Assembly (NCBI RefSeq): GCF_042648965.1
Contig: NZ_JBHRYJ010000003.1
Span: 310,001-374,000, forward strand
Length of the DNA: 64,000 bases
Origin: Ferrovibrio xuzhouensis
GTDB lineage: Bacteria; Pseudomonadota; Alphaproteobacteria; Ferrovibrionales; Ferrovibrionaceae
Direction: 5' to 3'
A program made the position numbers and the translations under genes. A model generated the notes under the pieces. The model made no database searches and was not told the origin of the DNA. It worked only from the letters and a program-made list of their open reading frames with translations. Below, one piece after another: positions 1-7,745 of this stretch (the first letter of the stretch is position 1; every line of letters begins with the position of its first letter).

Positions 1-1452
1 ATTGAGCAGGATTTGACGGATCAGGCGTTCGTCGGCCCACAGCAGCGGCAGGTCGGCGCCGGCCTGGACCTTCATCGACAGGCGGGCGGCGGCGCCCTGC
101 TCGCGCAGCAGCCCGCAGACCTGGTCGGCGATGTCGCCCACGTCGACCAGGCCTTCGTCGAGTTCGTAATGTCCGGCCTCGACCTTCGAGAGATCGAGAA
201 TGTCGTTGATGACCGCCAGCAGATGCCGGCCGCTTTCCAGAATGCTGGCCGAATATTCCTGGTAACGCTCGCCCAGCGGACCGAACATCTGCTGGGTCAG
301 GATTTCCGAAAAGCCGATCACCGCGTTCAGTGGCGTGCGCAGCTCATGACTCATATGGGCAAGGAACCGTGACTTGGCCCGGCTGGCCTCCTCCGCCGCC
401 CGGCGGGCTTCCTGCGCTTCCTGCTCGCTGGCTGCCAGTGCAGTTGCCGATTGCTCCGACGACCGGTGCAGCACCAGCTCGGCGCGGAAGCTCCACCACT
501 CGCGGAAGGCCAGCACCACCACCAGCATTGCGGTCGGTGGCAACAGCCAGGGCACGACGCCGCGAGCAAGCGTCTGGTAACTGAAAAATGTCAGTGCCAC
601 CAGTACGGCAATGACGGCCACGGGCAACAGCCGGTCGAAGACATAAATCCGCCGGCCTGCCTTGCGGTTGCCGGCAACCGCAATCGTCTCGCGCACCAGT
701 CGGTATTCATAGGCACCCCAGCTCATGCAGCCGAATCCCACCAGCCACAGCACCGAAATGCTGTCGCCGCTGCTGAAGCCGTTGCCAAGCAGGCTGGCGC
801 TGTACAGCACCGACACCACGGCATGACACGCAAGGCCGAGGATCAGCAGCAGCAGCGGCCGGCGTTTCAGCCCCCAGCGGAAGACGCCATAGCAGAAGAA
901 ACCGAACAGCATGGCCGCGAGGGAGGCAACGGGATAGGCAATACTGATGAATGTCGCAGTATCGAACCGCTCGATCCCGCTCAGCGTGTCATGCAGCACC
1001 AGGGGCACGGCGACCAGCATGCCGCAGAGCAGGATCAGCAGATTGCATATCTGCAGGACGGTGACGCCAGCCGGCCCGCGCAGCGGCCGGTACAGCGCAA
1101 TGCCGAAGGCAAAGATCGGCGCGAACAGCAGATAGAGATAGTCGGCGACCGAGGGAAACGGCGCCAGTTGCCGGTCGACCAGTTCGATCCAGTCCCAGAC
1201 GAGTTGCCCCGCCAGCCAGACCAGGCAGGCCAAAGCGACCACGGCCCAGGCCCGGCTGTCCCCGGCCAGCAGGCTGCTGCGGCTGGCCTGCCAGCATCCG
1301 GCCGCCGTCACGGCTGCCGCCAGGGTCCAGGCCAGATCGGCCCAGGCGGCCTCGATATACGGATAGCCTGTAAACAGGGCCTGGCCGACGACGAACAGCA
1401 CCAGCCCGCAAATCCAGCCGGTCAGGAAAATGATACGGGAAGGCTGGGCCAT
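1..1452 (-). CDS. membrane sensor histidine kinase, C-terminus beyond window
   Basis: The first 484 codons of a sensor histidine kinase; the frame stays open to base 1, so the ATP-binding domain lies outside the window. Residues 1 to about 310 are strongly hydrophobic with roughly eight or nine possible membrane segments and no recognisable periplasmic domain. An Ala/Glu-rich helical linker (about 335-362) leads to a HisKA domain with the H-box MSHELRTPLN, placing the phospho-acceptor at His369, followed by INDILDLSKVEAG. The start is the ATG at 1452; a GTG six codons upstream (1470) is possible and neither has a clear ribosome-binding site. It is divergent from aroQ. No response regulator is adjacent within the window, so its partner is unknown. 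Confidence 0.85.
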   Translation of the reverse strand, partial: MAQPSRIIFLTGWICGLVLFVVGQALFTGYPYIEAAWADLAWTLAAAVTAAGCWQASRSSLLAGDSRAWAVVALACLVWLAGQLVWDWIELVDRQLAPFPSVADYLYLLFAPIFAFGIALYRPLRGPAGVTVLQICNLLILLCGMLVAVPLVLHDTLSGIERFDTATFISIAYPVASLAAMLFGFFCYGVFRWGLKRRPLLLLILGLACHAVVSVLYSASLLGNGFSSGDSISVLWLVGFGCMSWGAYEYRLVRETIAVAGNRKAGRRIYVFDRLLPVAVIAVLVALTFFSYQTLARGVVPWLLPPTAMLVVVLAFREWWSFRAELVLHRSSEQSATALAASEQEAQEARRAAEEASRAKSRFLAHMSHELRTPLNAVIGFSEILTQQMFGPLGERYQEYSASILESGRHLLAVINDILDLSKVEAGHYELDEGLVDVGDIADQVCGLLREQGAAARLSMKVQAGADLPLLWADERLIRQILLN

Positions 1453-1504
1453 CGGCGGCAGATTACCCACAATCGTTTGACGGGCACAGCGCCCGCAGAT
1501 TTCA

Positions 1505-1526
1505 CCACAATAGAAAGTTATCGTGG
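1505..1526. promoter_or_regulatory. 22-bp imperfect palindrome between divergent genes
   Basis: The half-sites CCAC.ATA and TAT.GTGG match at seven of the eight outer pairs. It lies in the 270-bp region between the divergent kinase and aroQ genes and is followed by an AT-rich stretch (about 1541-1556). It could be an operator for either gene; no regulator is implied by the sequence. The rest of this intergenic region shows only a short CGGGC/GCCCG hairpin near 1480. Confidence 0.3.
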
Positions 1527-1722
1527 AAAATCAGGGCTTAGCATTTTATCAAATCTGACGCACCCGTTCGATTGTCACGACCAGAACGGGGCTCGAACAT
1601 TTGCCTGCCCGATCCGCGCGCCCTGCCGCATCAGCCCCGGCAATCAACGGGTTGCCCGCTGACGGCCGATGGTGTACGGCAAGCCCTCGGGCCGGTTCCG
1701 GCCGGATGGAGCAGATCGACGC

Positions 1723-2199
1723 ATGGCAAAGCAGCGGCAACAGGCGGCGCGCGGCACGGGGAAAATCCGTCCGACCGCCTATGTTCTGAACGGTCCCAAC
1801 CTGAACCTTCTGGGCAAGCGCCAGCCGGAAATTTATGGCCGCGCCACCCTCGCCGACGTCGAGGCCCTGTGCCGCAAGGCCTGCGACGGGCTGGCCCTCG
1901 GCCTCGTCTTCCGCCAGAGCAACCATGAAGGCCAGCTCGTCGACTGGATCCAGGAAGCCCGCGACAAGGCCGCCGGCATCGTGATCAATGCCGCCGCCTA
2001 TACCCATACCTCGGTGGCCCTGCTCGATGCGCTGAACGCCGCCGAGAAACCGGTGATCGAGGTGCATCTGTCGAACATCTACCGCCGGGAAAGCTTTCGC
2101 CATCATTCCTACATTTCCCCTGCGGCCACTGGCGTGATCTGCGGCCTGGGACCGAAGGGCTATGTGCTGGCGCTCGAAGCGCTGGCCGATATGATCTGA
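1723..2199 (+). CDS. aroQ: 3-dehydroquinate dehydratase, type II
   Basis: Converts 3-dehydroquinate to 3-dehydroshikimate in the cytoplasmic shikimate pathway. The 158-residue product carries the type II signatures: NGPNLNLLGKRQPEIYG near the N-terminus with the catalytic Tyr at its end, the SNHEGQLVDWI segment, NAAAYTHTSVALLDAL, and HLSNIYRRESFRHHS with the active-site region. I chose the ATG at 1723 because the family usually begins about 10-15 residues before the NGPNLN motif; an in-frame ATG at 1669 would add 18 atypical residues. It is the first gene of an aroQ-accB-accC cluster common in alphaproteobacteria, 43 bp before accB. Confidence 0.95.
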   Translation: MAKQRQQAARGTGKIRPTAYVLNGPNLNLLGKRQPEIYGRATLADVEALCRKACDGLALGLVFRQSNHEGQLVDWIQEARDKAAGIVINAAAYTHTSVALLDALNAAEKPVIEVHLSNIYRRESFRHHSYISPAATGVICGLGPKGYVLALEALADMI

Positions 2200-2242
2200 A
2201 CCAGACACCACCAAGCGATTTAGACACAGCAAGGAGTATCCC

Positions 2243-2734
2243 ATGGCCTCGGCGCCGAAGGATAAGGACGGCAAGTCCGCCAGCAGCCGCATCGACCAGC
2301 AGATGATCCGCGATCTCGCCGACCTGCTGAACGAGACCGGTCTGACCGAGATCGAATGGAGCGAAGGCGCGCTCAAGGTCCGCGTCACCAAGGGCGGCAT
2401 GGTAGCTGCGCCCGTCTATGCCCCGGCCCCGGCGATGCCGGCGGCATCGGCCCCGGCCGCTGCAGCGGCAGCCGGCGGCGACGCCGACCTCAACAACCAT
2501 GCCGGTGCAGTGAAATCGCCGATGGTCGGTACCGTCTACGTGGCGGCCGAGCCCGGCGCGGCGCCCTTCATCAAGGTCGGCGATACCGTCAATGCCGGCC
2601 AGACCCTGCTGATCGTCGAGGCGATGAAGACGATGAATCCCATTACCGCCCACAAGGGCGGCCGCGTCAGCCGCATCCTGATCGAGAACCAGCAGCCGAT
2701 CGAGTTCGGTCAGGTTCTGCTGATCATCGAATAG
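2243..2734 (+). CDS. accB: acetyl-CoA carboxylase biotin carboxyl carrier protein
   Basis: Carrier subunit of acetyl-CoA carboxylase, which supplies malonyl-CoA for fatty-acid synthesis. The 163-residue protein has a helical N-terminal part, a Pro/Ala-rich hinge (about residues 55-85) and a C-terminal biotinyl domain with EAMKTMN; the Lys in this motif is the biotinylation site (EAMKMMN or EAMKLMN in most homologues). The start at 2243 is supported by AAGGAG eight bases upstream. accC follows after 13 bp, so the two subunits should be made together. The malonyl-CoA made here feeds the fab operon at 48-52 kb. Confidence 0.97.
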   Translation: MASAPKDKDGKSASSRIDQQMIRDLADLLNETGLTEIEWSEGALKVRVTKGGMVAAPVYAPAPAMPAASAPAAAAAAGGDADLNNHAGAVKSPMVGTVYVAAEPGAAPFIKVGDTVNAGQTLLIVEAMKTMNPITAHKGGRVSRILIENQQPIEFGQVLLIIE

Positions 2735-2747
2735 CGCGGTCAGCCCC

Positions 2748-4091
2748 ATGTTCGACAAGGTGCTGATCGCCAACCGCGGCGAGATCGCGCTCCGCATCCA
2801 TCGCGCCTGCAAGGAGATGGGTATCCGTACGGTGGCGGTGCATTCCACCGCCGATGCCGATGCCATGCATGTGCGCCTCGCCGATGAGTCGGTCTGCATC
2901 GGCCCGCCGCCCTCGAACCAGAGTTACCTGAACATCCCGGCGATCATCTCGGCCGCCGAGATCACCGGCGCCGACGCGATCCATCCCGGCTACGGTTTCC
3001 TGTCGGAAAACGCCAAGTTCGCCGAGATCGTCGAGGCGCACGATATCGTTTTCATCGGCCCGACCTCAGAGCATATCAAGCTGATGGGCGACAAGATCAC
3101 TGCCAAGGAAGCGGCGAGCGCTCTCGGCATCCCGGTGGTGCCCGGCTCGAAGGGTGCCGTCGAGGACGAGGCACAGGGGCTGAAGCTTGCCGCCGACATG
3201 GGCTATCCGGTGTTGATCAAGGCCACCGCCGGCGGCGGCGGCCGCGGCATGAAGGTGGTGCGCTCGCCCGAGGAATTCGGACCGGCGCTGGCGCAGGCCC
3301 GGTCGGAGGCGCGCAACGCCTTCGGCAACGACCAGGTCTATGTCGAGAAGTACCTCGCCCGCCCGCGCCACATCGAGATCCAGATCTTCGGCGACGGCCA
3401 GGGCAGCGCGGTGCATCTGGGCGAGCGCGACTGCTCGCTGCAGCGCCGCCACCAGAAGGTTCTCGAAGAGGCCCGCTCGCCGGCACTGAACGACAGCCAG
3501 CGCAAGAAGATCGGCGACATCGCCGCCAAGGCCATCGCCAAGCTGAATTACCGCGGCGCCGGCACCATCGAGTTCCTCTACGAGAATGGCGAATTCTTCT
3601 TCATCGAGATGAACACCCGTCTGCAGGTCGAACATCCGGTGACCGAGATGATCACCGGCCTCGACCTGGTGCGCGAGCAGCTGCGCATCGCCGCCGGCGC
3701 GCAGCTCGGCTATACCCAGGACGACATCAAGTTCAACGGCCATGCCATCGAGTGCCGCATCAATGCCGAGAACCCACGCACCTTCGCGCCCTCGCCCGGC
3801 CGTGTCACCGAATACCATGTGCCCGGCGGCCTCGGCGTGCGCGTCGACAGCGCATTGTACAGCGGCTACCAGATCCCGCCGCATTACGACAGCCTGATCG
3901 GCAAGCTGATCGTGCATGGCACCAACCGCAACGAATGCCTGATGCGGCTGCGCCGCTCGCTCGAGGAATATGCCATCGGCGGCCTCGAGACCACGATCCC
4001 GCTGCATCTGGCGCTGATCAACGAGCCGGATTTCGTCAACGGCGCCTACGACATCCACTGGCTGGAAGAGTTCATCGCCCGCCAGGGCTGA
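2748..4091 (+). CDS. accC: acetyl-CoA carboxylase biotin carboxylase subunit
   Basis: Carboxylates the biotin of AccB using ATP and bicarbonate. The 447-residue length is standard. The N-terminal biotin carboxylase fold begins FDKVLIANRGEIALR; the ATP-grasp glycine loop is KATAGGGGRGMK (about residues 158-170); EMNTRLQVEHPVTE (about 288-301) holds the conserved metal- and bicarbonate-site residues; the C-terminal domain ends in the usual position. It follows accB by 13 bp. A strong hairpin at 4118-4147 separates it from aat and may lower downstream expression. Confidence 0.98.
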   Translation: MFDKVLIANRGEIALRIHRACKEMGIRTVAVHSTADADAMHVRLADESVCIGPPPSNQSYLNIPAIISAAEITGADAIHPGYGFLSENAKFAEIVEAHDIVFIGPTSEHIKLMGDKITAKEAASALGIPVVPGSKGAVEDEAQGLKLAADMGYPVLIKATAGGGGRGMKVVRSPEEFGPALAQARSEARNAFGNDQVYVEKYLARPRHIEIQIFGDGQGSAVHLGERDCSLQRRHQKVLEEARSPALNDSQRKKIGDIAAKAIAKLNYRGAGTIEFLYENGEFFFIEMNTRLQVEHPVTEMITGLDLVREQLRIAAGAQLGYTQDDIKFNGHAIECRINAENPRTFAPSPGRVTEYHVPGGLGVRVDSALYSGYQIPPHYDSLIGKLIVHGTNRNECLMRLRRSLEEYAIGGLETTIPLHLALINEPDFVNGAYDIHWLEEFIARQG

Positions 4092-4117
4092 AGCAGCTTT
4101 TTTCGACGGGACTTGCG

Positions 4118-4147
4118 GGGCAGGCTGACGCGGCGCGTCGCCTGCCC
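4118..4147 (+). terminator. strong hairpin between accC and aat
   Basis: The stem pairs GGGCAGGC with GCCTGCCC and continues, after a single T bulge, with GACGC/GCGTC around a GGC loop, giving about 13 base pairs. There is no U-tract after it, so it may act as an attenuator or RNA-stabilising hairpin rather than a full terminator. A -10-like TAAGCT follows immediately at 4148-4153. Confidence 0.5.
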
Positions 4148-4161
4148 TAAGCTTTCCGGCG

Positions 4162-4833
4162 ATGAGTGTCCGCCCGGAACCCCTGACCCCGGAACTACTG
4201 CTGCAGGCCTATGCCCGCGGCTATTTCCCGATGGCTGACCGGGCCGATGATCCAGGTTACTACTGGGTCTATCCCCATTATCGCGGCATCCTGCCGCTCG
4301 ACGGCTTTCACCTGCCCCGCCGGCTGGCCCGGGTGGTGCGCAGCGGGCGGTTCCGCGTCGTCGCCGATCATGATTTCGCCGCGGTGATCGCCGCCTGCGC
4401 CGAGCCGACCGACCATCCGCTGCGCCAGAACACCTGGATCAACGACACCATCCGCGACGCCTATATCGCCCTGCACCGGCTCGGCTTCGCGCACAGCGTC
4501 GAATGCTACGACCAGGACGGCCATCTGGCCGGCGGGCTGTATGGCGTGCGGCTCGGCGCCGCCTTTTTCGGCGAAAGCATGTTCAGCCGGCAGGCCGAGG
4601 CCTCGAAAGTGGCGCTGGTGCATCTGGTAGCCCGGCTGCGCGCCGGCGGCTTTACCCTGCTCGACACCCAGTTCGTCACCGCGCATCTGAAACAGTTCGG
4701 CGCCACGGAAATCCCGCGCGCGCAGTATCTCGAGCTGTTGCATGATGCGCTGCCGCGCAGCGCCGATTTTTACTGCTTCGGCGCCGAAGTGCCGCCGGCA
4801 CTGGCCTTGCAGTCGATCACCCAGACGTCATAG
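4162..4833 (+). CDS. aat: leucyl/phenylalanyl-tRNA--protein transferase
   Basis: Transfers Leu or Phe from tRNA to the N-terminus of proteins starting with Lys or Arg, marking them for ClpS/ClpAP degradation. The 223-residue protein shows the family landmarks: ELLLQAYARGYFPMA at the start, GGLYGVRLGAAFFGESMFS in the acyltransferase core and DTQFVTAHLKQFGA near the C-terminus. There is no obvious ribosome-binding site before the ATG, but TAAGCT (4148-4153) with CTGACG 17 bases further upstream could be a promoter giving a very short leader. The last 64 bp overlap the convergent DUF2155 gene. Confidence 0.95.
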   Translation: MSVRPEPLTPELLLQAYARGYFPMADRADDPGYYWVYPHYRGILPLDGFHLPRRLARVVRSGRFRVVADHDFAAVIAACAEPTDHPLRQNTWINDTIRDAYIALHRLGFAHSVECYDQDGHLAGGLYGVRLGAAFFGESMFSRQAEASKVALVHLVARLRAGGFTLLDTQFVTAHLKQFGATEIPRAQYLELLHDALPRSADFYCFGAEVPPALALQSITQTS

Positions 4834-5249
4834 ACGGGATGCTCGAGCGGATTGAGCGCCGGGCTCGACGCGAACATCCAGCCATGGAAGCGCTCGACCG
4901 GCTCTTCGCCGGGCCGCTGCTCGATGATGTCGAGATAGGCCGCGCTCTCCGGCGGATATTCCGGCGGCCGCTTGCGGCAGGTCCGCACCGTCACCTTGAG
5001 CGTGCCGAAACCGATCGTCTGGCCGACCGGCGCCTCGAAGGTGTAGATGCGCGCGGTGATCTTGTCCAGGCCCTGCAGCACGGCGATCGGCATCGGGTTG
5101 GACGGATATTGCGGCGTATTGTCGCTCGGTGTCGGCAGCGGCGGGACGGCCGTCTGTTGCCCGGCTGCCGGCCCGGCAGCAATGCCACCGGCCAGCAGGA
5201 CCAAACCAACGGAACGCAGAAACCGGGCAGAACGCAGCAAACGGGTCAC
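4770..5249 (-). CDS. DUF2155 domain-containing exported protein
   Basis: A 159-residue predicted secreted protein of the alphaproteobacterial DUF2155 family; its function is not established. The chosen GTG start at 5249, four bases after the mlaD stop, gives a short basic N-terminus, a hydrophobic core and an Ala-rich cleavage region (AAGPAAGQ). The earlier in-frame codon at 5279 is a TTG inside mlaD and is less likely. The mature part contains VLQGLDKITARIYTFEAP, CRKRPPEYPPESAAYLDI and HGWMFASSPALNPLEHPVYD. DUF2155 proteins are known for being encoded beside mlaD and NDUFA12, as here. The 3' end overlaps aat tail to tail. Confidence 0.9.
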   Translation of the reverse strand: MTRLLRSARFLRSVGLVLLAGGIAAGPAAGQQTAVPPLPTPSDNTPQYPSNPMPIAVLQGLDKITARIYTFEAPVGQTIGFGTLKVTVRTCRKRPPEYPPESAAYLDIIEQRPGEEPVERFHGWMFASSPALNPLEHPVYDVWVIDCKASAGGTSAPKQ

Positions 5250-5253
5250 GGGA

Positions 5254-5775
5254 TCATTTGGCCGGCGCAGGTGCGGCAACAGGTGACGGCAGGTCGGTAG
5301 CGTCGCCCTTGTCTTCCTTGGCCTTGCCGCCGGTGGCGCTGAAAATCGCCTGGCCGATCAGATCCATCAGGTTGACCGAACCCTGCGTATACTGCACCGC
5401 AGCACCCGGCTTCAGCATGGTCTCGCTGCCACCCGGCTCGACCGACAGGTAGTTGCCGCCGAGCAAGCCTTCGGAGGCGATCTTCACGGCGGAATCCTCG
5501 GGCAGCTGGTAGCGGCTGTCGACCGTGAAGGTGATCACCGCATTATAGGTCTTGGGGTCCAGCGTCTGGCCGACGATGGTGCCGATCTTGATGCCGCTGA
5601 GCCGCACGTCACCGCCATTCACCAAGCCATCCGCACGGCTGAAATGCGCCTGCAGTTCATAGCCCTCGATCCGGCCGCTGCCGATGCCTGCCGTGGAATA
5701 GGCAAACGCCAGAAAGACGCCGGCGACGACAAGCACCACCGCACCAATCAGGGTTTCCACCAGATTGCTGCTCAT
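5254..5775 (-). CDS. mlaD: MCE-domain protein MlaD, lipid-transport subunit
   Basis: Substrate-binding subunit of the Mla phospholipid transport system that keeps the outer membrane asymmetric. The 173-residue protein has one N-terminal membrane anchor (about residues 5-28), then an MCE domain starting with GYELQAHFSRADGLVNGGDV and continuing through SGIKIGTIVGQTLDP, and a Pro/Ala-rich tail. No mlaE, mlaF or mlaB lies nearby, so the rest of the transporter must be elsewhere, which is usual in this lineage. It is followed after 4 bp by the DUF2155 gene and preceded by NDUFA12. Confidence 0.93.
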   Translation of the reverse strand: MSSNLVETLIGAVVLVVAGVFLAFAYSTAGIGSGRIEGYELQAHFSRADGLVNGGDVRLSGIKIGTIVGQTLDPKTYNAVITFTVDSRYQLPEDSAVKIASEGLLGGNYLSVEPGGSETMLKPGAAVQYTQGSVNLMDLIGQAIFSATGGKAKEDKGDATDLPSPVAAPAPAK

Positions 5776-5829
5776 GCTGCCGCTCCTGTGCTGATGCCCG
5801 ACATATCGTTCCGATGATCGCTGCGCACC

Positions 5830-6171
5830 CTATTCAGGCTGCCAGGCCTGATAATCGCCGGTGGCATGGGGCCGGTGGCCGCCGCGGGCGACGCTGCCCG
5901 GCGGCTTGTAGGCGAACGGCGTGCCGGACAGGTTGGGCAGATGCTCTTTTTCCCACGGCTTGTGCTCGACGCCATGCACCGGCGCGTCATCGACCGTGTG
6001 ATGCAGCCAGGCATGCCATTCCGGCGGCACCTTGGAGGCTTCCGGCAGGCCGTTGAACAGCACCCAGCGACGGCGGCCGCCCTTTTCGCGGAAATAGCGG
6101 TTGCCGAACTGGTCCTTGCCGACCGCTTCGCCTTTCCACCAGGTGAACAGCTTGGTGCCGATAAGACTCAT
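5830..6171 (-). CDS. NDUFA12-family complex I accessory subunit
   Basis: A 113-residue homologue of mitochondrial NDUFA12 (B17.2), a supernumerary subunit of NADH:ubiquinone oxidoreductase that alphaproteobacteria share with mitochondria. Diagnostic parts are GKDQFGNRYFREK near residue 19, RRRWVLFNGLPEASKVPPEW and HHTVDDAPVHG. It has no signal peptide and should sit on the cytoplasmic arm of complex I. It is encoded away from any nuo operon, upstream of mlaD and DUF2155, the conserved arrangement in related genomes. Confidence 0.94.
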   Translation of the reverse strand: MSLIGTKLFTWWKGEAVGKDQFGNRYFREKGGRRRWVLFNGLPEASKVPPEWHAWLHHTVDDAPVHGVEHKPWEKEHLPNLSGTPFAYKPPGSVARGGHRPHATGDYQAWQPE

Positions 6172-6297
6172 GGGTTGCCTACCTCGACCGGGAATCCGGG
6201 CTGAAAACCGGGCGGACTATGGCATTCCGGCCCCCGGCAGGCAAGTCCCGCCCCGCCCGTCCGGCGCCCGCGGCCGCAGCCATCATATTCGGAAATC

Positions 6298-6918
6298 TCA
6301 TCTTTTTTCAGCCAGAAAGCCGCGCCGGACCGCCTCGACCAGCAGGCCGTCGACATAAGCCCACAACTGCGGTGAGGCATCGGCGATCAGCGCCCGGCGA
6401 CTGCGCACCTGGTCGAGGGTGACGCCGTATTCCTTCCAGGTGCCGCCCTCGGTGTGGAAGTTGTGCAGCATGGGCTGCACCCGGTCGAGCGCCCGGGCGA
6501 ATCTCGCATCTGCCGTCTCGCGGGCCTCGAATTCCTCCCACAGGGCGCGGAGCCCCTCGCCCTGCCCGTCGGGCAGCAGGCCGAACAGCCGCTCGGCCGC
6601 CTGCTGCTCGCGGGCCGCCTTATCGGCCTCGGCCGCCGCGTCATAGAAAAACGCGTCGCCGGCATCGATCTCGACCAGGTCGTGCAGCAGCAGCATATGG
6701 ATCACCCGGCCGATATCGACGCCGGGTTCGGCATATTCGGCCAGCACCAGCGCCATCATCGCCAGATGCCAGGAATGCTCGGCGTCGTTCTCGCGCCGCG
6801 ACTGGTCGATCAGCAGGGTGCGTCGGATGATCAGCTTCAGCTTGTCGATCTCGAGGATGAAGCCGATCTGCTGGTGCAGACGCTCCATGGCAGGCAGATC
6901 CGGAGGCTGCTGGTTCAT
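6298..6918 (-). CDS. HD-domain phosphohydrolase, YfbR-like
   Basis: A 206-residue cytoplasmic HD-superfamily protein. The metal-binding residues are visible as H48 in the segment ENDAEHSWHLAMMAL and the HD pair in LLLHDLVEIDAGD (about residues 77-90), with a conserved Asp near the C-terminal third (ARALDRVQPMLHN). This arrangement is that of the YfbR/YGK1 5'-deoxynucleotidase group, so a dNMP phosphatase activity is plausible but not proven. A start at Met11 is possible. The gene is 8 bp downstream of the DUF2059 gene and probably co-transcribed with it. Confidence 0.85.
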   Translation of the reverse strand: MNQQPPDLPAMERLHQQIGFILEIDKLKLIIRRTLLIDQSRRENDAEHSWHLAMMALVLAEYAEPGVDIGRVIHMLLLHDLVEIDAGDAFFYDAAAEADKAAREQQAAERLFGLLPDGQGEGLRALWEEFEARETADARFARALDRVQPMLHNFHTEGGTWKEYGVTLDQVRSRRALIADASPQLWAYVDGLLVEAVRRGFLAEKR

Positions 6919-6926
6919 CGCCGGCC

Positions 6927-7505
6927 TCAGCGTGCCGTGATCAGGGCGATTTCCTGGGCGAATTCACGCGCCAGCTCCAGTTTTGCCGTGCTTTCAAAAG
7001 CCGGGTATTTCGCCGCCGCCGCCTGCAGGGCCGGGTTGTCCCGGGGCAGATCCTCGGGCCGCAGGATGTCGCTGCCCTTCACCTGGCCCCGGCTGCCGAG
7101 TCCCAGCACCGCCCGGGTGATCGCGGTGGTCAGCACGCGCTGGCCCTCGCCGCTGGCGAAATAGGTGTCCAGCGCATCGAGCTCGGGCTTGGTGTAGCTG
7201 GTCGACGCGGCATTCACCACGGCAGACCGGAAGCGCGGGCCTGCGGTCGGCGCCCGCTCGCGCAGGGTGGCGGCGCGGGCCTTCTGCTCCGGCGTGTCGG
7301 CCGGCAGGAAGTTCAGGTAGAGCTGCACCACGGTATCGACCCGTTTTTCGAGGCCGATCGTGGTCATCAGCCGCTCGGCCGCGGCCCGGGTGGCGACACC
7401 GCCGGCGGCGGATTTCGCCCCGGTCCGGGCCCCCGTCTGAGCCCCGGCCGGCAGGGCGGCCAGAGCGAGGAAAAACAGGCAGAAAAGAACAAAGGCGCGA
7501 CGCAT
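6927..7505 (-). CDS. DUF2059 domain-containing secreted protein
   Basis: A 192-residue protein with a clear signal peptide (basic start, hydrophobic FVLFCLFFLALAALPAGA, likely cleavage after AGA). The mature part begins with a Gly/Ala/Thr-rich stretch and then has the alpha-helical DUF2059 pattern: LMTTIGLEKRVDTVVQLYL and the C-terminal YTKPELDALDTYFASGEGQ, the most conserved part of that family. Its function is unknown. It is divergent from nrdJ and 8 bp upstream of the HD-domain gene. Confidence 0.85.
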   Translation of the reverse strand: MRRAFVLFCLFFLALAALPAGAQTGARTGAKSAAGGVATRAAAERLMTTIGLEKRVDTVVQLYLNFLPADTPEQKARAATLRERAPTAGPRFRSAVVNAASTSYTKPELDALDTYFASGEGQRVLTTAITRAVLGLGSRGQVKGSDILRPEDLPRDNPALQAAAAKYPAFESTAKLELAREFAQEIALITAR

Positions 7506-7555
7506 CCGCGAATCCTCACAAACTCAACGAGTCATCAGACAGGCTGAATATGGCA

Positions 7556-7594
7556 AAACCCTGTCAAATCAGAAATCTACCATATACAGGGTTT
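7556..7594. promoter_or_regulatory. 9-bp inverted repeat upstream of nrdJ
   Basis: AAACCCTGT (7556-7564) and ACAGGGTTT (7586-7594) form a perfect dyad spaced 21 bases apart, in the 240-bp region between divergent DUF2059 and nrdJ. The spacing, about two helical turns between half-sites, suits a dimeric regulator binding one face. I see no cobalamin riboswitch here; candidate NrdR boxes (near 7570 and 7703) are too degenerate to call. The nrdJ start has GGGAG eight bases upstream. Confidence 0.35.
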
Positions 7595-7745
7595 GTGCGG
7601 TTGACCCTACTTCTCCCCCTCACCTAGATTTAGTCCTCGTTGCGGCCTGCTGGTAACCAGATATTGGGGATTTTGCCCGAAGATTGGCGTACCATCCAGA
7701 ACACAACATATTGATTTCTTTAGGTTCGGGCGGGAGATTCAGATC

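Noticed and set aside
451..1662. A 403-codon plus-strand open frame at the left end
   Set aside because: It is antisense to the sensor kinase, whose minus-strand frame has an intact H-box and membrane segments.
7565..7715. NrdR boxes upstream of nrdJ
   Set aside because: CCATATACAGG and CAACATATTG are only partial matches and about 130 bp apart, unlike the paired boxes of real sites.
7506..7745. Cobalamin riboswitch upstream of nrdJ
   Set aside because: No B12-box-like conserved sequence is visible, and the region is too short for a complete element plus a promoter.
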